Shown here one piece after another: positions 55,765 to 63,274 of a stretch of DNA of 64,000 bases; within the stretch, counting starts at the first letter, position 1, and every line of letters begins with the position of its first letter. The notes under the pieces are model-generated. The model saw nothing but the letters and a program-made list of their open reading frames with translations. It was not told the DNA's origin and did no database searches. The stretch covers positions 1 to 64,000 of the forward strand of contig MPMI01000006.1 in NCBI GenBank assembly GCA_002238415.1. The letters run 5' to 3'. The DNA is from Desulfurellaceae bacterium bin18 (GTDB lineage: Bacteria; Desulfobacterota; Binatia; Bin18). The translations under genes and the position numbers were made by a program.

Positions 55765-57555
55765 TTAAAGTGTTGCCCGGAGGTCGGTCAGAAACCCTTG
55801 GATGACCTGGAAGCCCCGGTCCCAGAATTCGGGCTGATTGATGTCTATACACATCTGCGCCAGGGCGTACTCCGGCCGTTGTGAGCCGCCGCTTTCCAAT
55901 AGGCGGAAATAACCAGGCACAAAGTCCTCCCCCTGGTCGAGATAGCGTTGATACAGGGCCAGGGTAAGCAGTTCGCCGAACGGGTAGGAATAACAGTAGA
56001 ACCGGCTGTGAATAAAATGCGGAATATACGACCAGCCCCAGCGATAGACGGGCAACAGTTCAACACTCTCGCCAAAGAGCTTGCCCTGTTCGGTCATCCA
56101 GAGCTCGCACAGGTCGTCGGCGCTGAGTTGCCCGTCCCGGCGCTGGGCATGCGCCGCCATCTCAAAACGGGTCAGGGCGGTTTGTCGAAAGACGGTGCCG
56201 TACATTTCCTCCAAGACCTCGCACAGCAGGGCACGGCGTGTATCCGGCTGCTCAGCCTTATCCAGCAGGTGTTGGGTCAGGACGATTTCCGCAAAAACCG
56301 AGGCCGTCTCCGCGAGCACCAGGGGAGCGTCGTAATGCAGGGATTTCTGACGTCGCGCCAACATGTAATGAATGCCGTGACCCAGCTCGTGAGCCACGGT
56401 TGAGACCGCGCGTCCGGTGCCGGTATAGCTGCACAATACATACGGATGATGGGCGGGCGACAGAGCTGCGCAAAAGGCACCGCCGCGTTTTCCCGCCCGG
56501 ACCTCGGCATCAATCCACCGGTTCTGGAAAAACTCCTCGGCCAGGGCCGCAAACTGTTCATTAAAATTCCCAAAGGCCGTCAGGATCAAATCCTGCGCGT
56601 CTGCAAAGGGGATTTCCTCGGCCTCAGTTTCAATCGGCGCGTACAGGTCCGTATTCTTGAGCCGTTCAACCCCGAGCAATTCCGCCTTCAGCCGAAAATA
56701 TTCCTGCGCCAGGGGATAATGGCGTTCCACGGCCTGCATCATCGACTCGACCGTTGGCGGGGCAATCTCGTTCGACAGGTGGGTGGGCAGCGTGACATCG
56801 TCATACTGACGCTGCTCGCACTCAATTTTATGATCGAGCAGCAGGTTGTTAAAAATCGAAGTCAGGACGAGCGTGTGCTGGGCATAGGTTTCCAGAAATA
56901 TGGTCAGAGCCCGCTCGCGCAGCTCGCTGTCCGGCTGGCGCAGCAGCGCCAGGATCTCACCATCGGTGAGTAGTTGTTCTTTGCCTTCCCTGGTAAGTGG
57001 AAACCGGAGCGAGCCGCTGAGTTCGTCATACAGCTGCCGGAAGGCATGCTTGCCCGACAGGTTTTTATGGTTCAGGAGCCGTTCCTCTTTTTCACTCAAG
57101 GTATGCGGCTTAAAGCGTCGGATCGCTTCCAGATAGTGTTGATAGGCTTGCAGCTCCGGGACGGTGAGGAGCTGGGCGAGTTGCTCGTCCGGTAACGCAA
57201 TCAGCTCCAGAGAGAAGAAGACCAACAGGTTCTCGATGCCGGTGGCGGCTTCGCGCGTGTGCTGAACAAGCTGCTGGGCCGGCTGGTTCTGGGTATCAGC
57301 CGCAAACAGGAGCGAGGCGTAAAAGGCGGGGCGGTGCTGAAGTTCAGTAATCGCTTCATACTCGACCAACGCCTGGGCGAGTGCCGTCCCATCGACCTGC
57401 CCGTTTTCAATCTTGCCGTGGTAGGTCTGCGCAAAGACTTCCGCCCGACGGCGCGCTTCCGCCAGGTCAGCCTCAAGCCGAGGATCGTCCGGGCTGGTAT
57501 ACAGCCCTTCCAGGTCCCAGCGTACACCTTCCGCTTTGAGTTCGGATTGCTGCAT
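55765..57555 (-). CDS. pepF: Oligoendopeptidase F (M3 family metallopeptidase)
   Basis: A 596-residue cytoplasmic zinc endopeptidase. The HExxH motif is HELGH at 389-393 in STVAHELGHGIHY, and the third ligand is the glutamate near residue 416 in LAETASVFAE. An LSNEIAPPTVESMMQAVE segment and a GGAFCAALSP loop are typical of PepF. The family cuts peptides of 7-17 residues. AAGGAT precedes ATG 57555. It is divergent from a VOC gene. Confidence 0.93.
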   Translation of the reverse strand: MQQSELKAEGVRWDLEGLYTSPDDPRLEADLAEARRRAEVFAQTYHGKIENGQVDGTALAQALVEYEAITELQHRPAFYASLLFAADTQNQPAQQLVQHTREAATGIENLLVFFSLELIALPDEQLAQLLTVPELQAYQHYLEAIRRFKPHTLSEKEERLLNHKNLSGKHAFRQLYDELSGSLRFPLTREGKEQLLTDGEILALLRQPDSELRERALTIFLETYAQHTLVLTSIFNNLLLDHKIECEQRQYDDVTLPTHLSNEIAPPTVESMMQAVERHYPLAQEYFRLKAELLGVERLKNTDLYAPIETEAEEIPFADAQDLILTAFGNFNEQFAALAEEFFQNRWIDAEVRAGKRGGAFCAALSPAHHPYVLCSYTGTGRAVSTVAHELGHGIHYMLARRQKSLHYDAPLVLAETASVFAEIVLTQHLLDKAEQPDTRRALLCEVLEEMYGTVFRQTALTRFEMAAHAQRRDGQLSADDLCELWMTEQGKLFGESVELLPVYRWGWSYIPHFIHSRFYCYSYPFGELLTLALYQRYLDQGEDFVPGYFRLLESGGSQRPEYALAQMCIDINQPEFWDRGFQVIQGFLTDLRATL

Positions 57556-57670
57556 ATCTCATCCTTTTTTTTCGTTTTACGCCCTTGAAACGTGTCGGCG
57601 CCTTACTTGTCTTCTTGTATGTCTGCCCCGGACCTGTCAAGAATAGGGCAGACACAAGGAGGGATAATTC

Positions 57671-58129
57671 ATGGTGACAAACGGTGTATCCCATATTGCA
57701 GTGGGCGTGCGTGACATGGACGCCTCGCTGCGGTTTTATCGCGATCTGCTCGGCTTTGAGGTAGTCCGGGACGAAGTGCAATCAACCCAGGGAACGGTCC
57801 TGCCGGCCTTGTATCAAGAGCCGCACGACCAGCGGCGGGTGGCGACACTATATTGGAAAAAAGGCCCGCATGAGGCATTTTTGGTCTTATCCGAACACTC
57901 GGATAAGCCGGTCAGCGGCGAGCCGATCAAACTTGACCAGATCGGCATCCATCACTACGCCTTTTGGGTGGAAAATCTCCCCCAGGTCTACGAGGAATTG
58001 AAGGCCAAGGGCGCCGATTTTGTCGTGCCGCCGACCGTCACCAAAACAAAAGACGGCAACTTTAACAGTACGTTCCTGCGTGACCCGGATGGTATTCTGG
58101 TTCAGCTTGACGAGTTGGTGGAAGACTAA
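57671..58129 (+). CDS. VOC family protein
   Basis: A 152-residue vicinal-oxygen-chelate protein with VSHIAVGVRDMDASLRFYRD, HHYAFWVENLPQVYEELK and FLRDPDGILVQLDEL, matching two-domain glyoxalase-like or dioxygenase-like proteins. Candidate metal ligands are the first His, a middle His and the last Glu/Gln. AAGGAGGG precedes ATG 57671. The amidase starts 22 bases after its stop, so the two are probably one operon. Confidence 0.87.
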   Translation: MVTNGVSHIAVGVRDMDASLRFYRDLLGFEVVRDEVQSTQGTVLPALYQEPHDQRRVATLYWKKGPHEAFLVLSEHSDKPVSGEPIKLDQIGIHHYAFWVENLPQVYEELKAKGADFVVPPTVTKTKDGNFNSTFLRDPDGILVQLDELVED

Positions 58130-58151
58130 TCGACAGCCGTCAGAGGTCCAC

Positions 58152-59504
58152 ATGACACAACCGTACGCGCTCACTATCGCTACAGCCGCTGAACGTATTC
58201 GTACCCAGCAGCTCTCTCCCGTGACCCTGGTCCAGTCCTGTCTGGACCGCCTGGACCAGCTTGAACCGCAGCTCCGCGCCTGGGTGACGGTTGATAGTGA
58301 GGGTGCCTTAGCCACCGCTCAGCAGTACGAAACGGAAATCAACAGCGGACAATACCGAGGTCCGCTGCACGGCGTCCCACTCGGCCTCAAAGACATTTTC
58401 TTTACCGCCGGGATGAAGACAACGATGGGGTCGCCCATTTACGCCGCCTATGTCCCGGACTATGACGCCACCTCCGTACGCCTCCTCAAGGAAGCCGGAG
58501 CGATCATACTCGGTAAAGCGCAAACCACGGAATTTGCCGCCCTGGCTCCATCACCAACCCGGAACCCCTGGAATATTGAACACACGCCGGGCGGCTCCAG
58601 CAGCGGGTCTGCGGCTGCGGTGGCTGCGCAGATGTGCTTTGGTGCCCTGGGCTCTCAGACCTATGGCTCGACCATACGTCCGGCCTCCTACTGCGGCTGC
58701 GTTGGCCTCAAGCCGACCTTTGGCCGAATCAGCGCCTACGGCGTCTATCCTCTGGCAGGCAGTCTGGACCATGTGGGAATTTTTTCCCGTACTGTGGCAG
58801 ATACCGCCTTGCTGCTTCAGGTCCTGGCTGGCGAGGACACGAACGACCCGATGAGCGCGGTGCAACCGATCCCGAACTATACTGCCGCTCTGGCCGACCC
58901 GCAGCCGCCCCGTATCGGCCTGGTCCGGGAATTCTTTCTTGAAAAAGCCGATGCGGAAACCCAGCAGCATATTGAAGCAGTGGTGGAGCAACTGACCCAG
59001 GCCGGTGCTCATGTCACCGAGGTAGCACTCCCGGAGAGTTTCAAGGGCGAGCCCGAAGCGCACTTTACGATGATGTTCGTTGAGTCGGCCTATTCACATA
59101 GTGAGGTCTACGACCGGTACAAAGAGCAGTACAGCCCGCAGATGAAGGACTTGATCGAGAAGGGTCGCCAAATCTCCGGTGTGGAGTATATGGAAACCCA
59201 ACGCCACCAACACACGTTTCGGAATGAAATGGACACACTCTGCCGAACGGTCGACGCCCTGCTGACTCCGGCAACCCCAGCCCCCGCTCCCAAAGGCTTC
59301 ACCACCACCGGTGATCCGACCTTTAACGGTCCGGCAACCTTTTCCGGCCTGCCCAGCCTGGCCTTGCCCTCAGGGCTGAGTCAAACCGGCCTGCCCTTGG
59401 GTCTGCAACTCATGGGAGCTGCCTTTGCCGAAGAGAAGCTGTTGGCGGTTGGCGAGTGGTGTGCGGACGTGTTGGCTTTCTCGGAGACGCCATCGATCGC
59501 ATAA
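58152..59504 (+). CDS. Amidase signature family hydrolase
   Basis: A 450-residue amidase. The Ser-cisSer-Lys triad is visible: lysine K80 in GLKDIFF, the cis-serine in TPGGSSSGSAAA and the nucleophile S173 in GSQTYGSTIRPASYCG. Homologues of this length include GatA-like and aryl acylamidases; no gatB or gatC is near, so a transamidosome role is unlikely. The aromatic amide and acyl-amide substrates of this family suit the catabolic surroundings, but nothing specifies one. Confidence 0.9.
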   Translation: MTQPYALTIATAAERIRTQQLSPVTLVQSCLDRLDQLEPQLRAWVTVDSEGALATAQQYETEINSGQYRGPLHGVPLGLKDIFFTAGMKTTMGSPIYAAYVPDYDATSVRLLKEAGAIILGKAQTTEFAALAPSPTRNPWNIEHTPGGSSSGSAAAVAAQMCFGALGSQTYGSTIRPASYCGCVGLKPTFGRISAYGVYPLAGSLDHVGIFSRTVADTALLLQVLAGEDTNDPMSAVQPIPNYTAALADPQPPRIGLVREFFLEKADAETQQHIEAVVEQLTQAGAHVTEVALPESFKGEPEAHFTMMFVESAYSHSEVYDRYKEQYSPQMKDLIEKGRQISGVEYMETQRHQHTFRNEMDTLCRTVDALLTPATPAPAPKGFTTTGDPTFNGPATFSGLPSLALPSGLSQTGLPLGLQLMGAAFAEEKLLAVGEWCADVLAFSETPSIA

Positions 59505-59528
59505 TCGTCGGGACGGCTGATCGGTCTC

Positions 59529-59960
59529 TCAACTGACCAATAACACTATCCCGCCGACGATGAAAATCGTCCCAGCCACGTCGGCTTTGGTGATGCGTTC
59601 ACTATCGTGCAGCACCAGATGGCTCAGGACGAGCGTGACGAGCGGTACGGCTGAGGTAAAGGGAGCAACAACAACGGCGGGCAGATATTCCAGCGCAAAA
59701 AACAGCGAAAAAATAGCCAGAGTTGAGGTCAGACCGGCCAGACCAAAATACACGCCCGCCCAACGCGGTAGGGAAAGCAACTGGCCTGCCTGTCCACTCG
59801 CAAAAAAATAGGCCGCATACATCACCACGCCGGCAAGAATGCCGATGCACGCACCAAACACCGGCTCATTACTCGACTGCAAACCGAGTTTGGCAAGAAT
59901 GGGATTCATCCCGTAACAAAAGGCAGCAAGAAACGGATAGAGGAGAGTGCTCGTCCTCAT
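59529..59960 (-). CDS. EamA-type transporter half (C-terminal partner)
   Basis: A 143-residue protein with about five membrane helices (LLYPFLAAFCYGMNPILAKL, GILAGVVMYAAYFF, YFGLAGLTSTLAIFSLFFAL, VVVAPFTSAVPLVTLVLSHL, GTIFIVGGIVLLVS), one EamA repeat. Its start overlaps the stop of the preceding half-transporter by four bases with GGAG upstream, which implies coupled synthesis. The two halves could form a heterodimer or the halves of a formerly single EamA protein. The substrate is unknown. Confidence 0.8.
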   Translation of the reverse strand: MRTSTLLYPFLAAFCYGMNPILAKLGLQSSNEPVFGACIGILAGVVMYAAYFFASGQAGQLLSLPRWAGVYFGLAGLTSTLAIFSLFFALEYLPAVVVAPFTSAVPLVTLVLSHLVLHDSERITKADVAGTIFIVGGIVLLVS

Positions 59961-60418
59961 CTCCGGCCTTCCCAACGGTTTTGTCCGGTCAGAATCACCA
60001 CCCCGGCCACAACGCTCAGGATGCCGCTCAGAATCTTGAGGCTGATATCCTCCTGCAAAAAGAGCAATGCAAAAACCGTCGTAAAAAGCGGCGCAGTATT
60101 CACCAAGGGCGTGCTCTTGGCCGCCCCAATATGAGCAACCCCCAAGTAATTACACATCCGGCCCAAACATGGACCAACGATGCCTGCGGCGATAAACCAC
60201 AGCGCAGCCTGGGGCGTAATCACCTGCGTCACCGAACGCGGATGAAGTGCAAAGACCAGGGCCATCAACGGCAGGCTGGCACCCAACCCGCACAGCAGCC
60301 CGACCGAGACGCTCGCGTACGGCAGCCCCTTGCGGATAAAGATGGGCGACATCCCCCACAGGCAGGCCGCGGTGAGGGCAAAGAGTTCGCCGTAGAACAC
60401 ACCACCTCCAAGTCTCAA
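59957..60418 (-). CDS. EamA-type transporter half (N-terminal partner)
   Basis: A 153-residue membrane protein with one EamA repeat: GELFALTAACLWGMSPIFIR, LLCGLGASLPLMALVF, LWFIAAGIVGPCLGRMCNYLG and LVNTAPLFTTVFALLFLQED. It precedes the second half with an ATGA overlap. Usual EamA transporters carry both repeats in one chain of about 300 residues, so this is either a true split pair or the product of an old gene fission. The start codon is uncertain. Confidence 0.8.
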   Translation of the reverse strand: MRLGGGVFYGELFALTAACLWGMSPIFIRKGLPYASVSVGLLCGLGASLPLMALVFALHPRSVTQVITPQAALWFIAAGIVGPCLGRMCNYLGVAHIGAAKSTPLVNTAPLFTTVFALLFLQEDISLKILSGILSVVAGVVILTGQNRWEGRR

Positions 60419-60570
60419 TCACCCTCACAAACACAACAAAGAAATGATTGCAGAAAATTTCACCTGAGGGTCTTCCCGCAGGGATAAGAACAGGAAATGG
60501 AGATGAGGACAACTCGGCCCAGTCTCTCTATATCGGTCAGACTGAGGGGGAGTGTTTCGCTGTGATTCAG

Positions 60571-60598
60571 TTGACACCACGGACCGGACAGGCATACA
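60571..60598 (+). promoter_or_regulatory. Candidate sigma-70 promoter for the cupin gene
   Basis: A consensus TTGACA (60571-60576) is followed after 16 bases by CATACA (60593-60598), 46 bases before ATG 60645. The -10 is weak. Confidence 0.45.
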
Positions 60599-60644
60599 CG
60601 CAAAGAACGAAGGTATAGACGAAGGAAGTACAGAGGAGAGACTC

Positions 60645-61175
60645 ATGTCAACAATCAGGCGCGTTGTTACAGGCCACCGAGCGGACGGAAAATCGATCAT
60701 TGCGAGTGATGGAGAAGTGGCAGGCATCGAGGTCCCCGGCCTGCCGGGTGCCACGTTAACCACGCTGTGGGGTGCAGACGAAACCCTCACCTATCCTGAC
60801 GACGGGAGCGAGCCGCGTCATCACGCCTGGTTTCCGCCAGTCGGCGGTTTTCGCTTTGCCTCGTTTGTTTTATCTCCGGACAGCACTCCGCCCGCGGACG
60901 GCGACCCGGCAGAAGCTGCTGCCGAAGCCGAGCGCCTGTTTCCGGGCTTGCTGGCGACCATGGAACCGGATGATCCGGGTATGCATCGCTCGGAGACCGT
61001 CGATACGCTGTATATCGTGTCCGGACGTTGTGTGCTCGAACTCGACGACGGCTCAAAAACCGAGCTTGGCGCAGGGGATGTGATCGTTCAGAGCGGGACC
61101 ATGCACCGTTGGCACAACCCGTGGGACGAGCCGTGCCACGTCATCGCCTTTCTGGCTGGCGCGCATATGCAGTAG
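60645..61175 (+). CDS. Cupin domain protein
   Basis: A 176-residue protein with a single cupin barrel in the C-terminal half: MHRSETVDTLYIVSGRCVLE (first motif) and GDVIVQSGTMHRWHNPWD (second motif), with histidine and glutamate positions suited to a metal. The N-terminal half resembles that of cupins acting on oxygenated or sugar-like substrates. GAGGAGAG precedes ATG 60645. The following transporter remnants may belong to the same unit. Reaction unknown. Confidence 0.85.
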   Translation: MSTIRRVVTGHRADGKSIIASDGEVAGIEVPGLPGATLTTLWGADETLTYPDDGSEPRHHAWFPPVGGFRFASFVLSPDSTPPADGDPAEAAAEAERLFPGLLATMEPDDPGMHRSETVDTLYIVSGRCVLELDDGSKTELGAGDVIVQSGTMHRWHNPWDEPCHVIAFLAGAHMQ

Positions 61176-61195
61176 GAGCAGGGTATAGGCTGTTC

Positions 61196-61558
61196 ATGGC
61201 TGGCACGGCCTTTCCCGTCCGCTATCGGCTAGTCGGTTTGCTGACCACCGGGAGCATGATCAACTATCTTGATCGGGTCAATATCGCGGTTGCCGCGCCG
61301 GTCATGATGGAGTCCCTGGGCTGGGACGAGGGCCGCTTCGGGGTGATTTTCTCCGCTTTTCTGGTCGGCTTTGCTGGAATTTTTGGGCCAATGACCGCCG
61401 GCTTTCTGGTTGCGGCCACCGGCAACTGGGCGCTGCCCTTTCTGGTGGCTGCAGGTCTTGCCGCAGTGTCATTTATGATTTTCTTCTTTCTGGTCGTACC
61501 GGAACCGATTCGGATTGCAGAGTCAGACCCTGGCAGCAGCACCACGAGCGTGACATGA
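61196..61558 (+). pseudogene. MFS transporter remnant with internal deletion
   Basis: A 120-residue frame that joins the start of an ACS-type major facilitator (INYLDRVNIAVAAPVMME, FGVIFSAFLVGFA: helices 1-2) directly to its end (GIFGPMTAGFLVAATGNWA, LPFLVAAGLAAVSFMIFFFL: helices 11-12) and a polar tail. A complete protein would have about 400 residues, so roughly the central eight helices are gone, in frame. It is probably non-functional as a transporter, though a small membrane protein could still be made: GGAG stands near ATG 61196. Confidence 0.7.
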
Positions 61559-61567
61559 GAGGCCGGC

Positions 61568-62752
61568 ATGAATAAGAAAGCACTCGCTTTATTGGGATTA
61601 GGGCATCTGATGGTTGACCTCAATACCGGCGCTCTGCCCGCCCTGCTGCCCTTTCTCAAAACAAGCTTTGGTTTGTCCTATGCAATGACAGGCGTCCTGG
61701 TCCTGGTCGCGAATGTGACCTCTTCCGTTATTCAACCGCTCTTCGGTTATATGTCGGACCGCAGCGCCCAGGCCTGGCTGCTGCCGTTCGGAGTCGTGGC
61801 TGCGACCTGCGGGATGGCCAGCGTGGGGCTGGTGACGAGCTACCCCGCCCTGCTGGTGGTCGTCTTCGTCAGTGGGATCGGCATTGCCAGCTATCACCCC
61901 GAAGCCTATAAGACCGCCTACCTGTCTACCGGCGAGAAAAAAGCAACCGGGATCTCACTCTTTTCCGTGGGCGGCAACCTCGGTTTGGGTCTGGGCCCGC
62001 TGGCAGTTGCCTTTTGTCTGACCACTTTCGGTCAAGGCGGTCTCTTACTGTTCTGGATACCGGGGATACTGGTTGGCGTGCTCTTTATGCGCGCCCTGCC
62101 CTGGCTGTCGCAAACCAGGCCGGCACTCACCGACGCGGCTCCGGCCACAGCGCCCATTCCGCGCTCCGCCCTGGCCCTGGTGTTAAGTATCGTCACCCTC
62201 GGGGCGTGCGTCCACGCGGGGATGTCAACCTATGTCCCGCTCTATCTGGCCGACCAGGGCGGGGATACGCTCAAGGTCGGCTCGGTGCTGTCCCTATTCC
62301 TGATCGCCGGAGCGGTCGGCACGCTGCTGGGTGGGCCGCTGTCCGACCATATCGGCCACAAACGCTTTTTGGTCTATTGTACAGGTCTGCTGTGTCCGTT
62401 GATTTCTCTCTTTCTGCGGACAAACGGAACGACCAGCATCGTGATCTTGGGGTTGGCCGGTATGTGTCTGGCTCCGATGTTCTCTGTCACCCTGGTCATC
62501 GCTCAAGGCCTCATGCGCGGTCGGCTGGGTATCACCGCCGGTCTCATGACCGGTCTCGGGATTGGGGTGGGCGGTCTGGGTGTCGCCGTCCTCGGAGTTG
62601 CGGCCGATATGTGGGGACTTGCAACCACTATGCAGTGTATCGCGCTCTTGCCCCTCCTGCCCTGGATATTAGTCTGGTTTCTCCCTAACGACGCTCCCCA
62701 CGCAGTAGAACCAACTCCTGCGCTCCAGTCGGCGGCGGGCAAGAGCGCCTGA
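61568..62752 (+). CDS. MFS transporter, fosmidomycin-resistance (Fsr)-like
   Basis: A 394-residue, twelve-helix major facilitator close to Fsr. LLGLGHLMVDLNTGALPALL, SSVIQPLFGYMSDR, SGIGIASYHPEAYKTAYL and GNLGLGLGPLAVAF follow the pattern of that group, in which FHPEG is more common than YHPEA. Fsr exports fosmidomycin and other drugs; a different natural substrate is likely here. It begins nine bases after the MFS remnant, so it may share its transcript with the cupin. Confidence 0.85.
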   Translation: MNKKALALLGLGHLMVDLNTGALPALLPFLKTSFGLSYAMTGVLVLVANVTSSVIQPLFGYMSDRSAQAWLLPFGVVAATCGMASVGLVTSYPALLVVVFVSGIGIASYHPEAYKTAYLSTGEKKATGISLFSVGGNLGLGLGPLAVAFCLTTFGQGGLLLFWIPGILVGVLFMRALPWLSQTRPALTDAAPATAPIPRSALALVLSIVTLGACVHAGMSTYVPLYLADQGGDTLKVGSVLSLFLIAGAVGTLLGGPLSDHIGHKRFLVYCTGLLCPLISLFLRTNGTTSIVILGLAGMCLAPMFSVTLVIAQGLMRGRLGITAGLMTGLGIGVGGLGVAVLGVAADMWGLATTMQCIALLPLLPWILVWFLPNDAPHAVEPTPALQSAAGKSA

Positions 62753-62857
62753 CCCCCATCAACACAAAGAATATTCCGGTTGTTTTCGCTGAAGTGATCT
62801 GCTAGTTTTCGCCACTGTTACCGGGATTTTCTCGTCTGGGTCGATTGTGAACAACAC

Positions 62858-62898
62858 AACCCCGGAGGCCGTGCACGCGTCAGCCGGGGTTTCTTTTT
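62858..62898 (+). terminator. Terminator-like hairpin just before infA
   Basis: AACCCCGG (62858-62865) and CCGGGGTT (62884-62891) pair across an 18-base loop and are followed by a T-rich run (TCTTTTTATT). It may end the Fsr transcript or, as it lies only 21 bases before the infA start codon, act as a leader attenuator of infA. Confidence 0.65.
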
Positions 62899-62919
62899 AT
62901 TGTGTACAGAGGAGGTTTT

Positions 62920-63207
62920 ATGGCTGGACCACGTCGAAGAGGCGGCGGTGGTGGCAGGCGGAAGCGGAAGGAGCGGAATACCGAGCCCAAGGCTGAAAAA
63001 GATGTCATTGAAATGAATGGGACCGTCACCCAAGTGTTACCCAACGCCTTCTTCCGGGTTGAGCTTGAGAACGGCCACTCCATCCTCGCCCATGTTGCCG
63101 GCAAGATGCGCAAGTTTTTTATCAAAATCATTCAGGGTGACAGCGTCACGGTTCAGCTCTCCCCGTACGATCTCGAACGCGGCCGGATCACCTTCCGCCA
63201 TCGCTAG
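62920..63207 (+). CDS. infA: Translation initiation factor IF-1
   Basis: A 95-residue S1/OB-fold initiation factor. Residues from about 25 on ([55 protein letters not shown]) are a standard IF-1. The preceding segment is a basic Gly/Arg-rich extension of about 24 residues ([18 protein letters not shown]) not found in typical 72-residue IF-1. GAGGAGG stands before ATG 62920, and the extension is in frame with no better start inside. The gene is isolated from other ribosomal genes. Confidence 0.92.
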   Translation: MAGPRRRGGGGGRRKRKERNTEPKAEKDVIEMNGTVTQVLPNAFFRVELENGHSILAHVAGKMRKFFIKIIQGDSVTVQLSPYDLERGRITFRHR

Positions 63208-63230
63208 CGTGCGGTCGGGACTCATGGTGC

Positions 63231-63274
63231 GAGGAAGCGCTCTCCGTAGGTAAGCGGAGCGTTTACGCTTCCTC
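63231..63274. terminator. Long stem-loop between infA and the nucleotidyltransferase gene
   Basis: GAGGAAGCG (63231-63239) and CGCTTCCTC (63266-63274) form the outer stem and CTCCG/CGGAG (63242-63246, 63255-63259) an inner one. It overlaps the last codons of the convergent gene and probably serves both sides as a terminator, though no long T run is present. Confidence 0.5.
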
